Positions 43,101 through 55,034 of a stretch of DNA of 64,000 bases are shown here, one piece after another. Where the stretch lies: the NCBI GenBank assembly GCA_034509755.1, contig CM067546.1, forward strand, positions 29,875,876-29,939,875, read 5' to 3'. The position numbers and the translations under genes are program-made. A model generated the notes under the pieces. The model was given only the letters and a program-made list of their open reading frames with translations, was not told the DNA's origin and made no database searches. Every line of letters starts with the position of its first letter. Position 1 is the first letter of the stretch. Source of the stretch: Anisodus tanguticus (Eukaryota > Streptophyta > Magnoliopsida > Solanales > Solanaceae).

Positions 43101-43990
43101 ATCATATATAAACAAACACACCTGATGTACGGCATACGTAATATCTGGTCTCGTGAGATACTGAAGGGCCCCTGCAAGACTGCGATAGTGGGTCGGATCC
43201 TCATAAGGCGAGCCAGTCGCAGCACCCAACTTGGGTTTAGTATCAACCGGAGTGGAAGTGGACTTACAGGATGACATCCCAACCCTCTCAATGATCTCAG
43301 CGGCATACTTCCTCTTGGATAAGAATAACTCACCTGCATGACGAGTGACAACAATCCCCAAAAAATAACTCAACAGCCACAAGTCTTTCATAGCAAACTC
43401 AAAACTGAGCATTGTCATGATAAACTGGCGTAATGCATCAGAAGAGGCAATCAAGATAATATCATCCACATATAATAGTATATAAGCCAAGGAAGAACCA
43501 CGACAATATATGAACAATGAATTATCCGACCTGCTGTGAGAGAACCCAGTAGTCGAAACATAGTTTGCAAACCTCTTATACCAAGCCTGTGGAGACTGTT
43601 TAAGCCCATATAGGACTTCTTCAACAAACAGACATGATAAGGATATTTGGGATCCCTAAACCCCAAGGTCTGATGCATATAGACTGTCTCTTTGAGATAA
43701 CAATGTAAGAAAGCATTCTTCACATCTAACTGATGAATGGGCCATGCTTTCGAAAAAGCCAAGATGAGCACAATGCTAATGGTAGCCGGCTTGACCACCA
43801 GACTAAATGTCTCACCACAATCCACACCAACCTACTGAGTCTTACTATCACCTATAGACGAGCCTTATGCCTCGCAAAAGAATCATCATAATTGTCATTA
43901 TGAGCAAAAATCCACATAGATCGAATAATATTAACACCAGATGGACGGGGAACCAACTCCCATGTCTTATTATCAGTAAGAGCATTATAT
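42921..43990 (-). pseudogene. reverse transcriptase of A3 (broken)
   Basis: 43451-43825 holds VDCGETFSLVVKPATIS, QLDVKNAFLHCYLKETVYM and HVCLLKKSYMGLNS; the expected HGDL reads HCYL. The frame 42921-43517 has ILLYVDDIILIASSDA (YVDD box), YFLGIVVTRHAGELFLSKR and SLAGALQYLTRPDITYAVH. RT N-terminal words (WIFAHNDN-like) lie near 43900 in another frame. Confidence 0.85.
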
Positions 43991-44010
43991 TCGTCGGTCA
44001 TAGCAATTTT

Positions 44011-45330
44011 TCAATTCGGGTCATTTGAAGCAGACACAGGATTATGGGGTAAGGGTGATTTAAGAACATTAGAATTTAAATTAAAATGTCTTTTCGGTTT
44101 AAAAATACTCCGTTGACTACGAGTGACTGGTCTTTGACTCGGGGGGAGAATTGAGAGGATTTGGGGAAATATCGGGACACGTGATGGACTGGCCAGCAGG
44201 CAGTGGGCCTGCTGGCCCAATTCGGGAACTGGCAGGGACGGTAGACAATTGAGACTAGACCAGTTTCAATATTGGGCTGGGTACCTGGCCCAAATATCGG
44301 AACTGGCCCAATCACTAGACAGTGAGCAGTGGGCGGTGGTGGTACTGTAGACCCAGCGAGTTGTGGGCCCGCTGGTGGATTTTGGGTGGGGGCATGTCTG
44401 ATAAATGGTGGATAATATAAGGGAGACACCGTCATCCAAAAAATTATACAAACTATGCACGGGACTACTCACTTTAGCAAACGGAAATTGGGACTCATAA
44501 AAAATAACATGACGACTAATGATGATTTTATTAGATGATAAATCAAAACATTTGTAACCACGATGATTAGACGGATAACCCAAAAACACACAAGGGGTAG
44601 AACGGGCCTGAAGTTTGTTAATTGTGGTGGCGGAAACAACAGATAACATAAGCACCCAAAGACCCTAAGATGTGAATATGATGGAGTCTTATTATATAAA
44701 ATTTGAAGAGGGGCCGAGTATGTCAAACATTTGATAGGAAGAATGTTAAGAAGATAGGTAGCCATTTGTAGAGCATGATTCCAAAACGAAGGGGTACGAA
44801 AGAATGAATCAATAAAGTTCAGACCATGTTATTAGTGGTACGAATTTTGTGTTCGACGTATGAGGACAAGAAAAACGAAAATTAATCTCACTATTAGCAC
44901 AAAATTCTTGAAACATCCCATTATCATATTCTTTACCATTATCACATTGAATATTTTTGATTTTCCGTTCGAATTGGGTTCTAATAAATGTTCTAAATTT
45001 TAAGAAAGAGGATAAAACTTGAGATTTTTCGCTATCGGAAAAGTCCATAAGAAATTAGAATAATCATCGAGAAATAGAACATAATAACGATGACCCAAAG
45101 AACTGAGAACAAGAGATATCCATAAATCGCTATGAATAATATCAAATGGCATTAAAGTATGAGAATTGGAGTCTACAAACGGCAATCTAACAATTTTTCC
45201 TAAAGAACAAGATTGATAATTTGGAGTACTACGTGTACCCTTACAAGAAATAAAATTCTTTTTATCTAAGGAAGACAAAATAGACGACCTCGGATGACCT
45301 AGACGAGCATGCCACAAGGAAGGAGCAAGG
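44011..45330 (-). pseudogene. integrase of A3 (broken)
   Basis: From the right: pre-integrase LWHARLGHPRSSILSS and CQSCSLGKIVRLPF (45190-45320), core HSDLWISLVLSSLGHRYY and FLDDYSNFLWTFPIA, then after a shift QCDNGKEYDNGMFQEFC (44809-45048), MATYLLNILPIKCLTYS (44469-44765), TPCVFLGYPSNHRGYKC (44266-44655) and a Pro-rich linker. At least four frameshifts. The HARLGHP motif, damaged in A1, is intact here. Confidence 0.85.
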
Positions 45331-46380
45331 GTTGCAAAAGTAGATGGCAAGGCTGGACTCGAGAGACCGGAACATGGCGTGATAGGATAAAGATCTCCCC
45401 TACTATCACACCTCATTAGAGGAATTTCCGTCTTGAAATCCTTCACAGAAAACCCAAACGGATCAAATTTAACAGATACAAAATTATCATTGGTGAATTT
45501 ACAGACATACACCAAATTTTTAATCAATTTAGGGGCATGGGTATTTTTCAAAATAAGGGGTGATGGGGGGAGACAAAGTTTTATGCCGGTAACCATAAAT
45601 TGGAATTGAATTTCCATTACCAACAATTATACCACGATTGTTGCTCAAATTAGAATAAGATGAGAGAGTACCTGGGTCAGACGTCATGTGAGTAGTGGCG
45701 CCGTGTCCATGTATCAATTTGAGTCCGAGGAATTTATTCAAGTGTGTGCATCGCGGCTTCAATGTCGGTAGAAGTAGGGCCCGCTGCATAATGGTCATGG
45801 TGGGGCCCGAGCCCGCTCCCCGCCTTGACCCGGAACACCACTGTATCGCTGGACCAGAACTGCTGGGCCGAAAGTGTGGCTGAAACTGGGCCCAATTATC
45901 GTGGGCTAAAAGCGTTGGAAAGTAGGGACTGTTGGGCCACTGCCCACTGGCCCAGGCCCATGGCCAGGGGGCCCAAGGCTAGGACCAGTTGGGTTGTGGC
46001 CCACTATTGTTGGGGTGGGACCCACTTCCACTATTTTGGCCACTACCGCCACTGCCGGAACCACCCCGTTTGCCCCCGCAATTTTTTCCATTATTTTTCC
46101 GAGTATTCTTGCCACCACCGTGAGCACAATTTTGTCTTGAATTATCAACAAAACTCATAGAATTTGTGGAGGACGTCATCATGACTACGGAACTAGCACT
46201 GGTAGCCGCCATCTTAGCCAATCTGACTTTTTCCAAAGTAAGCATGGAGCATGCTTGACAGAACTTTGGGAGAGGGTTACTTTGACGAAGGAGAGTTCCA
46301 ACGCCACTCTAGGCCTCGGATAGGCCAATAACGATCTGTAGAACTAGACGATTTTAACTAATGGGCGCACCAACGTTGCG
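45331..46380 (-). pseudogene. protease and distal gag of A3 (broken)
   Basis: The protease site reads as HGHGATTHMTSDPG in 45529-45798; the catalytic Asp-Thr of DTGATTHMT is altered to HG (GHG in place of DTG). The gag tail 45979-46245 is Gly/Asn/Lys-rich (RKNNGKNCGGKRGGSGSGG). Further right, GAPISKNRLVLQ-like codons are interrupted by the chimeric junction at about 46380. Confidence 0.75.
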
Positions 46381-47269
46381 TTTTGGACGTACGACTTTAT
46401 GCTTGGCTAACATCGTTAGACTGAGGTGAGTAATGAGCAGTCGTTTGATGAATGATGCTTCACATTCTCCCGCTCTATCACTATGAATTCCTCCATCCGT
46501 AGGCTTAGTTGATCTTCAACTTCTGCTTTGTAGCGCTTATCTGCTTCAATAGCTTCATCTTTGTTTTTCAACAAACAAAGGATGCAATACGTTGTGCCAT
46601 AATCAATAAAGGTCACAAAGTACTTGTCTCCCCCCTCTATTTTGTATAAACATCAAATCACCCATGTTGGTGTGAGTAAGTTCTAGAGGAGCGGTGCTTC
46701 TTTCGCTATTCCTTTGACGGAATGGAAAGGTGATTTTTCCTCTTCGCCTACCTCACATTCATTTTGAGGATTTATGTCGACAGAAGGCATCAATCTCAAC
46801 TTCATTTGCTTTTGAATGACTTTCTATCTAACGTGTCTTAATCTATGATGGCATAGATGCACGGATTACAAATATATCATTCATTTAGTTACAAACATTC
46901 TGTACAATTCTTAGTTATTACAAACTGTTGGACTAGTCTCAAACCAGTTTGACCAACAACGTCCCTTAAACTAAGTTTGGGGCATGTATCACCTCATTTT
47001 AGAGTGATCTCATTCCCTGAAGTCCTATTGAGGACAACCTCTCCAACCCCTTCTACTTTAGAGGTGGCGTTGCTTCACATGAACAACCTCTTGCCCGTGG
47101 TTAGGGTGTAATCAGATCATATTTGATCTGTATACTCTGGCCCATTCTAGTTTCTTTGGCAGACTGAGTGTCTAATTTATTTTCTGCCTTTCTTTTGGCC
47201 TTCAGATCATTTAAGAACTGGAACCTTTGGCCCACCTCACTAGGTGTCCATTACTTTTCTGTCAAATGA

Positions 47270-47470
47270 ATTTTGACCCCACTCCAGTCGTCTGTAGGCT
47301 TTGTAAGACTGAGTGTCCAGTATCATCCTTATAAAATAAATTATGGCCCATCCAGTCGCCCGTAGGCTTTGTACGACTGAGTGTCCAATATCATCTTATC
47401 AAATGAATTCTGGCCCACTCCAGTCACCCGTAGGCTTTGTACGACTTAGTGTCCAATATCACTCTATCAA
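47270..47470. repeat. Internal 69-base tandem repeat of C2 (three units)
   Basis: Units contain CGTAGGCTTTGTACGACTGA or TGTAGGCTTTGTAAGACTGA followed by GTGTCCAATATCATC. C1 has two diverged units at the same place. Confidence 0.82.
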
Positions 47471-47887
47471 ATGAATGATCTTCTGTCAGATAGTGTGACA
47501 GGTTCAACGTCTTAAGATAAGCCATTATCTTTTAGTCTTCTTCCCTTGTGATTGGTGCCCAAGGAAATCCCTGGCGCTTACTTAAGAGTGGTAACAACTT
47601 TCGCACAGTCAGTAGATCTCTCTCCTTCGTATGTGCGAACATACTTTACACACTTTTAATAATTACATCCAAAAAAACAGATCTTTTAAGTTTTGTTTAT
47701 AATAGTCCAATATTTAACCGGAAGGAAGGAGATTCAATATCTGATTTTAGAGTGTAGGGAATATATGTTTTTAATGAAAAACACTTTCATATTCTCAGCC
47801 TCGCTTTACACACTTTTATTCAGACATTAACTAAATATTTTCTTGATAAGGAAGGATTAACTTAGACCTTTTAGATTCTGGCCCACT

Positions 47888-48283
47888 TCAGTTAGACTGA
47901 GTTTCCAAATCCTCCTTACCATAATTCGGATTCTTTGTCTGGGACAGATATAGGACTTTTGCTATATGATAGAACATCATCTTCAGCCTTCTCCTCTTGT
48001 CCCAGTTAACATCCTCAGCCTCTCGTGGGCATTTGTTTCCACAACTATCGGGAGCGGTGACACAATCTCGTCCTTGATCTTTAGATCTAGTAGCATGAAT
48101 ATCATCAGTATCTTGAAGCTCAGCATCAGATCCATAGATCCCACCTTTGATGAAAATATATTTGTAACTATCGTCGTTAAAAAGAGAACCAAAACTAGGA
48201 CCAGATTTGAAAGCACGATTGTCAATAATAAAACCACATCCAGATTTGGTCACACACTTATTGACTAACATCTTTCGAATCAC
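47888..48283 (-). pseudogene. N-terminal internal reading frame of C2
   Basis: A 131-codon frame starting just inside the 5' LTR: KMLVNKCVTKSGCGF, a middle part absent from C1 (SFGSLFNDDSYKYIF, IYGSDAELQDTDDIHA), and the shared basic patch EDVNWDKRRRLKMMFY. Function unknown. C1 has lost about 40 codons of the middle. It sits where gag should be, but I see no gag motif. Confidence 0.5.
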
Positions 48284-48305
48284 TAATACAATCTTGTCTT
48301 AAAAT

Positions 48306-49425
48306 TGTTGGAATATGTAAAGCAACAACGGGAAATAGTAAATAACTATTACAGTGATCGAAAGGATAAACAACAATTAGGACAACAAGTTGTTAATATC
48401 TTGATTTTGAATTAAACTTCAAATATAGAACTTGTATTTGGAAATACAAGAACATGAACTCTACACTTGTGGCTTGTAGATCCGTTGAGAATACGAACGG
48501 TTAGAGTCCTTCGTCTGTTAAGTTTACACCTGAAACACTTAGCAACTAATTAGATAAACCACAACACCATCGATGAGTTGAGAGATGGCTCTCTGTCTTT
48601 AAGACAAGATTGCCCCCGTATATAGGCTTTACGGAAGTGTGGACAATAGTCTGCCAAGATGAAACATCAAACTATCAAGTGTGCAAAGCTACACAAATGA
48701 TCTCAGCGAAGAACACGAATAATGAAGATTGCTAAGAGAATGATTGATATCAGGAAAATCTGATTTCTTTGTGGTGTTGTGAACTTGTTTTTCTGTTCAT
48801 ATATGTTCTTTTTGTTCATCAATAGAATTGAGCCAAGGCTTCAATTTATAGGTGTGCAAGATGGCATCTTCAAGTGCCCCACAATGGTAATCAATTGTCA
48901 TGTAATGGATGACATTTAACCCTCAAGTAATGCAGCAACATAATGGTCCAAGTAATGACTATTATTGGGTGGTTTCAATGCCATTGAAGCCCCTCAACAG
49001 CCAAACCTTTGGGATTCCGTCGAGCAAACACTGCCTGAGAAGCGTCGCGGCACTGCAGAATGTAGCGCCGCGGATTCTAAAAAGCCGATGAAACTTACTG
49101 CCAGTCACGTGACGCGACCCTAGTTTTGAGGCATCGCGGCCCTTCTCGGCTCCGCGACCCTTTTCCGACCCGTTCCATCTTATACCTCGCACAACCCTTC
49201 CTTCGTTTACCAACGTGGAACACTTGTCATTTAGCAAATAACCATCCATCATTCTATGTCTCAAACATTTCACTTACGAATCAATATCTCTTTCATTAAC
49301 GAAATTTACGATACTTGGCAATAAGATTGCACGTGTGTGGAAATGATATTTCGACGTGCGGGGCGTAATTGTTCGAGTCATTAATAATGGGATAAACTTA
49401 ATTTCACATTAGTAAATTTCCAACA
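48306..49425 (-). repeat. 5' LTR of C2
   Basis: 1120 bases, minus strand TGTTGGAAATTTACTAATG to ATATTCCAACA, a perfect TGTTGG/CCAACA terminal inversion. It carries GC-rich boxes (GCGTCGCGGCAC and GCGCCGCGG at 49041-49073, further boxes to 49165) in the position where C1 has CCCGTGA repeats. Confidence 0.9.
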
Positions 49426-49510
49426 TCATAAAGTACATAGCTTTCGTTGCTTTTTGCTGAATTTGTAACTTCACCACATACGTTTTTATCGCTAAATGTT
49501 GCGGGAAAAT

Positions 49511-51084
49511 TGGAGGGTTTTGTTGGGTTCAAAACACATAAGTAAGGCACAACGGAAAGTTTAAAAGTTTTGTTTCTTACTTACCCCAACAATAATTTCT
49601 AGTATGATTATACAACAATGAAACTTGTAACATAAAATATTTACTTACAAGTTATAATAATCTGGAACTTTATCAACTGTGAGGTGCACACGCGATTGCC
49701 TTTCCAATTGCAAGCTCCAAGCTTCAATGTATATCTCATTCGGAAAGCTAGGAAATCCGGCAGAGGTTCGAGAGTTTGATTCTAAGTCTCTAAGGCTTAA
49801 AATGTTTTTCAGAAAAATTATGTGTTGAATAATGAGGTGAATGCCTCTATTTATAGTTGAAAAATAGGTCAAAACCAGATTAGGGTTTGACCTTGGGCCT
49901 AGACCAAAAATTGAGGCAGATGTGCCGCGGCACTAGGGTATGGGCGTCGCGGCGCTCGGCATGCGCTTGCACTGCGCCGCGGCCCTAGGGTATGGGCGCT
50001 GCAGCGCTCGACTTTATTTTTCGTGCATTCTTAATTAAATCCAAAATCCAATTTTGACTTAAATTAAAATAATCATTATTCATTTAAATGTCTCGCTTCC
50101 AAATCGAATATTTTAATTACTCTCTCAATACATCCTTAGATCGAAATGAACAATCGACATAGTGTAACCCTACAGGCCTTCTCATATTAACATTAATCAA
50201 ATTAAGGTCTACGCGGAACTCCTAGACGGCGCCGGAAGACTAACTCAATATGTGAAATACGTTTACACGAATCCAGTAAACTTAACCTTTATGTGGTAAG
50301 ATAAAATCCTTTCATTTACGACACACCCGATCAAGCTTAGGATCTGTCAAGTGTCTATCCAAATGGCTTAATCATTGTATCTCATCTATATTAGTTGACC
50401 ATTAGACCATATTCTAAATATGTCTATTGCGTTGGCCAACGACTTAGTCAACCTAATATCACTGAGAATCCGAGTGTTCTCTCGAATATAGATCCGAGGA
50501 ATGAATCCTAATCTTGGCTCAACTACCACATTCAATCCACATCGTAATGTACCCAATACAAGCCGTATCTCAACCTATAAGGCATTTGAGCTTAGGACGG
50601 GATCAAAGTCCATTACTTTGTAGATAAGGCGCATATTGACCTCAAGTCTAAGGACTTCTATCTCCCACACGCTGATCATACTTTAGACAAGTATAACAAA
50701 TAGTATATCAGCAGGGTATACCAATACTTCCAAAGTATCCATGTGTCCATCACGAGTAACCATTACTCATAGTAGGTGAGACATACTACATCTCTAAGGA
50801 TGTGATGCAGACCACATGTCGACTTATCACATATCATCGATATCCCATTCTCGATGATCATTAGTCGAGGCTATTTTAAGCGTTACGCTCTATCATTAAT
50901 AGCTCACTCTAGTAATGACAACGTAAGCTCAAGAGATGCATATTAATGAATAATTACAAACAATCAAATGATAATTCAATAATTGCAAATGCCAAAATAT
51001 TAATCTCCATTAATAATAATATGAATGTGTATAAAGTACATTTGTCCTAATACAGATTGTCTCTAGGACATAAATATACTTTCA
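49511..51084 (-). repeat. 3' LTR of D1
   Basis: Minus strand TGAAAGTATATTTATGTCC to the edge at TGGAGGG (plus). It contains two GC-rich box pairs separated by CTAGGGTATGGGCG at 49923-50010. Polypurine tract at 51085-51098. Confidence 0.93.
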
Positions 51085-51089
51085 ATCTC

Positions 51090-51569
51090 CCACTTGGCCT
51101 AGACTCAATCTCCAACATATCTAATGACCATTATCGTCCGTGGAAACATAGTATAATCTAATCTCTTCAGTTTACATCATCTCCCTGAGTATGTGATACT
51201 TCCTTGGTACATGCTTGTTTCTGTTGGTTGATCTTGGTTCCTTATCTTTCACAATCTCACTAGTGTTGTCACAATAAACCGTTATTGGACAAGTGACACT
51301 TGGAACAACCCCTAGTTCCTTCAGGAACTTAGATATAACGACAACTTCTTACCAGTTTCTGATCCAGCAATGTACTCAGCTTCTGTTGTCGAATCAACAG
51401 TTGTAGCTTGTTTGGAACTTTTCCAGCTTACTTCCCCACCATTGAAAATGAATGTGTAACCTAATTGAGATTTATAGTCATCAACATCTGTCTGGAAGCT
51501 AGCATCAGTGTACCCAGTACATATTCGCTTCTCTTCCCCACCATAGACTAAGAAGTAATCTTTAGTTCG
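51090..51569 (-). pseudogene. RNase H region of D1 (broken)
   Basis: It follows RT after a TGA at about 51567 (the related D2 copy has AGA, Arg, here). Words are KDYFLVYGGEEKR, CTGYTDASFQTDVDDYKSQ (first catalytic Asp), WKSSKQATTVDSTTEAEYIA (catalytic Glu). After GSETG a frameshift near 51340 destroys the rest, including the C-terminal part near 51100-51240. Inactive. Confidence 0.85.
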
Positions 51570-52544
51570 TCAAAGATACTTAAGAATACTCTTGACTGCC
51601 TTCCAGTGTTCTTCCCCAGGATTCTGCTGGAACTTGCAAGTCATACTAAGTGCAAAGGCCACATCTAGCATAGTACAGGTCATGGCATACATGATCGGTC
51701 CTATAGCCGAAGCATATGGGATCTTTTTCATGCGTTCAAGTTCTATATAATTAGAAGGACTATCCTTCTTAGATAACTTGATGCCTTGTCCCATAGGTAG
51801 ACCGCCTTTCTTGGAATTTTCCATAGAAAAACGTCTAAGCACTTTGTCTATGTAGACTGACTGTGACAGCCCTAACAGTCTGTTAGGTCTATCTCTATAG
51901 ATCATAATCCCAAGAATATAGCAGGCTTCACCTAAATCCTTCATCATGAAGGTACTGGACAACCACTCCTTGACTGAATACAGAATAGTCTTATTGTCTC
52001 TCATTATTAATATGTCATCTACATATATGATAATGAAGGCAATACTCCCATCCTTGCGTTTACTATAAACACATGGATCCTCTTTGCTTCTGACGAAATC
52101 AAATGACTTGATAGCCTTGTCAAAGCAAATGTTCCAACTCCTCGAGGCTTGCTTAAGCCCATAAATGGACTTTTGTTGCTTGTATACAACATTTGGTTTG
52201 GACTCGATTAAAAAACCCTCAGGTTGTTTCATATACACTTCTTCGACAAGATTACCATTGAGGAAAGCAGTCTTAACGTCCATCTGCCAAATGTCATAGT
52301 CATAATGTGCAGCTATTACAAGAAAAATCCGAATGGACTTAATCTTAGCAACATGTGAAAAAGTTTTATCAAAATCGACCCCAGACCGTTGATTATAACC
52401 TTTAGCCACCAGTCTTGCTTTATAAGTCTGTACCTTGCCATATGCATCAATTTTCTTTTTGAAGACCCATTTGCATCCTATGGGTCTAACCCCTATTGGC
52501 AAATCAACCAAGTTCCAAACTTGATTTATGTACATCGAGTCCAT
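51570..52544 (-). pseudogene. reverse transcriptase of D1
   Basis: A 324-codon intact stretch. Residues 1-35: MDSMYINQVWNLVDLP, PIGCKWVFKKKID. KARLVAKGYNQRSGVDFDKT at about 42-61. First catalytic Asp in IWQMDVKTAFLNG (residue 89). SIYGLKQASRSWN at about 126-138. YVDD at residues 174-177. STFMMKDLGEACYILGI and later PYASAIGPIMYAMTCT in the thumb. All catalytic residues are present. The normal SPVA motif is SHVA. The 52526-52544 overlap with the linker frame marks a deletion: the D2 copy has extra codons (DPQRWQEAMKSE) between linker and this start. Confidence 0.88.
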
Positions 52545-53176
52545 CTCATTGATATCCTTTTCTGATTGTCAGAAGATCTTTGTGTGTTGGAAAATCCATC
52601 ACCTTGAGAGATTTCAGGAATGTCATTTTCTTGTATTTCCTGAATGAAATGAGGTACAACCATTGTAGCATCTTCCATTGGTTGTGTATGAGAGCCTTGC
52701 ATTTTTAGACTATCTCTCACAGTACTCCCACTGGCTGAAGGGCGTACTCTAAGTACCCAATCTTCTCCAGATACTCCCATTGATTCCTTGTTTAGGTCAT
52801 TCGACAAGGGTTCATTTTCTGTGTTATCTTGTGGTTCTTGAATTTCTTCAAGTTTTATCTCTGTGTAGCTATGTTCCTTGTAGACATATTCTTCTTCAAG
52901 GAAAGCTGCGTTCCTAGAAACAATGACCTTATGTTCTCCAGGAAGATAGAAGTAGTATCCCTTAGTATACTTTGGATACCCCACGAAGTAACATTTCTTA
53001 CTTTTAGATTCCAACTTGTCAGTGCGCATTTTCTTAACATATGCATGGCACCCCCAGGGTCTCATATGTTTAAGAGCTGGCTTCTTGCCACACCATATCT
53101 GATAGGGTGTCTTTTCTATTGACTTGGAAGGAACCCCGTTCAGAATATATATAGAGGTTGTATAGCATGTCCCCAA
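52526..53176 (-). pseudogene. integrase C-terminus and linker of D1
   Basis: Reads IYILNGVPSKSIEKTPYQIW, RPWGCHAYVKKMRTDKLESK, KKCYFVGYPKYTKGYYFY and VSRNAAFLEEEYV, the standard integrase C-terminal GKGY-containing part, then an acidic linker. It overlaps by about 37 bases in another frame with the core piece, so a frameshift near 53150 divides integrase. Confidence 0.87.
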
Positions 53177-53685
53177 AGGTATGTCGGTAGAGCTGAGGAG
53201 CTCATCATGGATTGAACCATATCCAATAAGGTTCGATTACTCCTTTCGGCAACACCGTTCATCTGTGGTGTTCCTGGAGGTGTCCATTCAGATTGGACTC
53301 CATGTAGCTTCAAGTAATGTAGAAAATCATTGCTTAAGTATTCACCTCCTCGATCCGATCGAAGGGTCTTGATACTTGTTGCAAGTTGCTTCTCTACTTC
53401 CGACTTGTACTCCTTGAACTTCTCAAAAGCCTCAGATTTATGTCTCATAAGATACACATACCCATACCTTGTGAAGTCGTCAGTAAAAGTGATAAAGTAT
53501 GTGAAGCTTCCTTTAGCTTGAGTCGAGAATGGACCACATACATCAGTATGGACCAACTCAAGCACCTCCTTAGCTCGCACACCTTTCTCAGAAAGTGGTT
53601 TATTGGTCATCTTTTCTCTCAAGCAAGATTCGCAGTTACCATAACACTCCAAGTCAAATGGTTCGTGGTAGTCTAACGTCCTCAT
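53140..53685 (-). pseudogene. integrase core of D1
   Basis: CYGNCESCLREKMTNKPLS (zinc-binding part), ELVHTDVCGPFSTQAKGSF (first catalytic Asp), FTDDFTRYGYVYLMRHKSEA, LRSDRGGEYLSNDF (second Asp), and PQMNGVAERSNRTLLDMVQS (catalytic Glu in the NGVAER motif). All three catalytic residues are kept within one 181-codon frame. Confidence 0.9.
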
Positions 53686-53763
53686 TCTTGCTATCCTTGA
53701 TTCCTTGATATGACCAAGTCTACAGTACCATAGGTAGGTAGGGTTTCTATTACTTGTCTTGGC

Positions 53764-54285
53764 TCATTTATTTTGTACATTGAAAATCTCTCGACTACAG
53801 TTCAGTGTATATAATCCATCCACAAGAGGAGCAGTTTCATATATAACATTATTAAAAGATAGCACGCGACTGCCATTATAAATATACGAGGAAAAGCCCT
53901 CCATGTCCAACACTGGGATAGAAATAATATTCCTCATTAACGAGGGAACATAAAAACAATCATTCAACACTAAACAATAGCCGGGAGGTAAATTTAGTCT
54001 ATAAGTCCCTACGCGCTCAGCATCAACTCGTGCTCCATTTCCAACATGTAGGTCTATCTCTCTTGGTCCAACCTTCCTGCTATCAGTTAGCCCCTGCACA
54101 TTTGTACAAATGTGTGAGCCACAAGCGGTATACAATACCCACGAATGAGAGTTATTTATAGACATATTTATTTCAATGACGACATACCTTGTCCACCAAA
54201 GGCAGGAGCACATAGTGTTTTCCCTCATCCTGGTGTCGTGCAGTCCTTTTCCAATGCCCCTTCCTATGGCAGTTGAGGCATTCAT
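53764..54285 (-). pseudogene. protease region of D1 with lost active site
   Basis: The catalytic motif, normally WVLDTGCGSHIC in this family, reads SWVLYTACGSHICTNVQG: Asp is Tyr and Gly is Ala at about residues 52 and 54 of the frame (near 54124-54132). Downstream words (DLHVGNGARVDAERVGTY, CFYVPSLMRNIISIPVLD) are normal. The frame continues to 53764 with LVDGLYTLN of the pre-integrase. The loss should abolish polyprotein cleavage. Confidence 0.85.
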
Positions 54286-55034
54286 CCTTAGCCGCGCTCA
54301 CCTTCTTCTTCACACCTCTCTTAGGCTTCATAGCTGAGAGCGCATCAATTGCCTTGCCCTTCTTCTTCTGCCATTCCTTGCCTTTCGACTTGGGTCGGCT
54401 AGAAGAGCTCACTATGAGCACAACTTTGCCTTTGGAAGTGGATGACTCAAAGGTCTTGAGCATGTTGTGCAGCTTTGGCAAAGTCGCCTTCGTTCCATTC
54501 ATGTTGAAATTCACTATGAAGTTCTCAAAGGAACGAGGGAGAGAGTTCAGGATGAGGGTGGTAGCGACATTCTTTTCAAGCTTCGTTCCAATTGAAACAA
54601 GCCTTTCTATCAGCCCTATCATCTTCAAAGCACATGCTGCGAGACCGGGCCCCCTTCATTGAGCTTACACTTGAAGAGTTCTATTAGCAACTCATATTCC
54701 ATTGTCTGGGATTGAGAGTCATAGAGACTCTTCAGGTGTTCGAGCATCTCATTGGGCCCCATGTTCTCATGCTGAATCTGAAGTTCCATCGACATGGAAG
54801 ACAGCATTACGCATTGCGCCGAAGTGGCATTATCTAGATGTTTTTGGTAATCATCTTTATCAAAGGAGGCATATTCTTCAGAATATGTCGCATGGACTGT
54901 TGGGAACACCGTGTCTAACACGTATTCTATTTTCTCTTGTCTGAGTACTATTCACAAATCCTTAGCCAGTCAAGGTAGTTCAGTCCAGTAAGTTTATTCA
55001 TCTCAATCAACATTTTCAATGACAGGCTCGGCAT
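54173..55034 (-). pseudogene. gag of D1 (broken)
   Basis: The ATG at 55034 opens MPSLSLKMLIEMNKLTGLNY, which then meets stops near 54970 and 54950. The next piece 54625-54921 has YQKHLDNATSAQCVMLSSMS and LKSLYDSQSQTMEYELLIEL, the UBN2 gag fold. A one-base shift at about 54627 leads into 54173-54628 (LEKNVATTLILNSLPRSFEN, KGKVVLIVSSSSR) and a CCHC zinc knuckle (CLNCHRKGHWKR). A single lost base just after HWKR destroys the last Cys of the knuckle. Confidence 0.87.

Larger units (their letters stand above)
42206..46380 (-). mobile_element. A3: Copia element lacking its 5' end
   Basis: Minus-strand family A element with 3' LTR (42206-42519), RNase H, RT, integrase, protease and the distal part of gag. 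It stops at about 46380, inside gag, where the sequence changes abruptly to the interior of C2. The gag start, primer site and 5' LTR are missing. Frame breaks occur throughout. The probable left target duplication is TGCAT (42201-42205), with no partner left. Confidence 0.9.
46380..49425 (-). mobile_element. C2: truncated Copia family C element
   Basis: Keeps the 5' LTR (48306-49425) and about 1.9 kb of interior that parallels C1 from about 37983 to 39710. The rest of the interior and the 3' LTR are lost where A3 begins. Remnants: 46416-46616 (FIDYGTTYCILCLLKNKDE, ADKRYKAEVEDQLSLRM; integrase core), 47270-47470 (three 69-base repeats) and 47888-48283 (N-terminal frame). The right target duplication would be TCATA (49426-49430). 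Confidence 0.88.

Noticed and set aside
47966..48268. Plus-strand 100-codon frame
   Set aside because: Antisense to the conserved N-terminal frame of C2; the minus strand is the one conserved in C1.
49923..50010. GC-rich patches as CpG islands marking host promoters
   Set aside because: They lie inside LTRs, leaders and coding linkers of retroelements and have no adjoining gene start.
51570..52544. Long reverse transcriptase frame as a domesticated host gene
   Set aside because: It sits inside D1 between complete LTRs with a target duplication, so it is simply element coding sequence.
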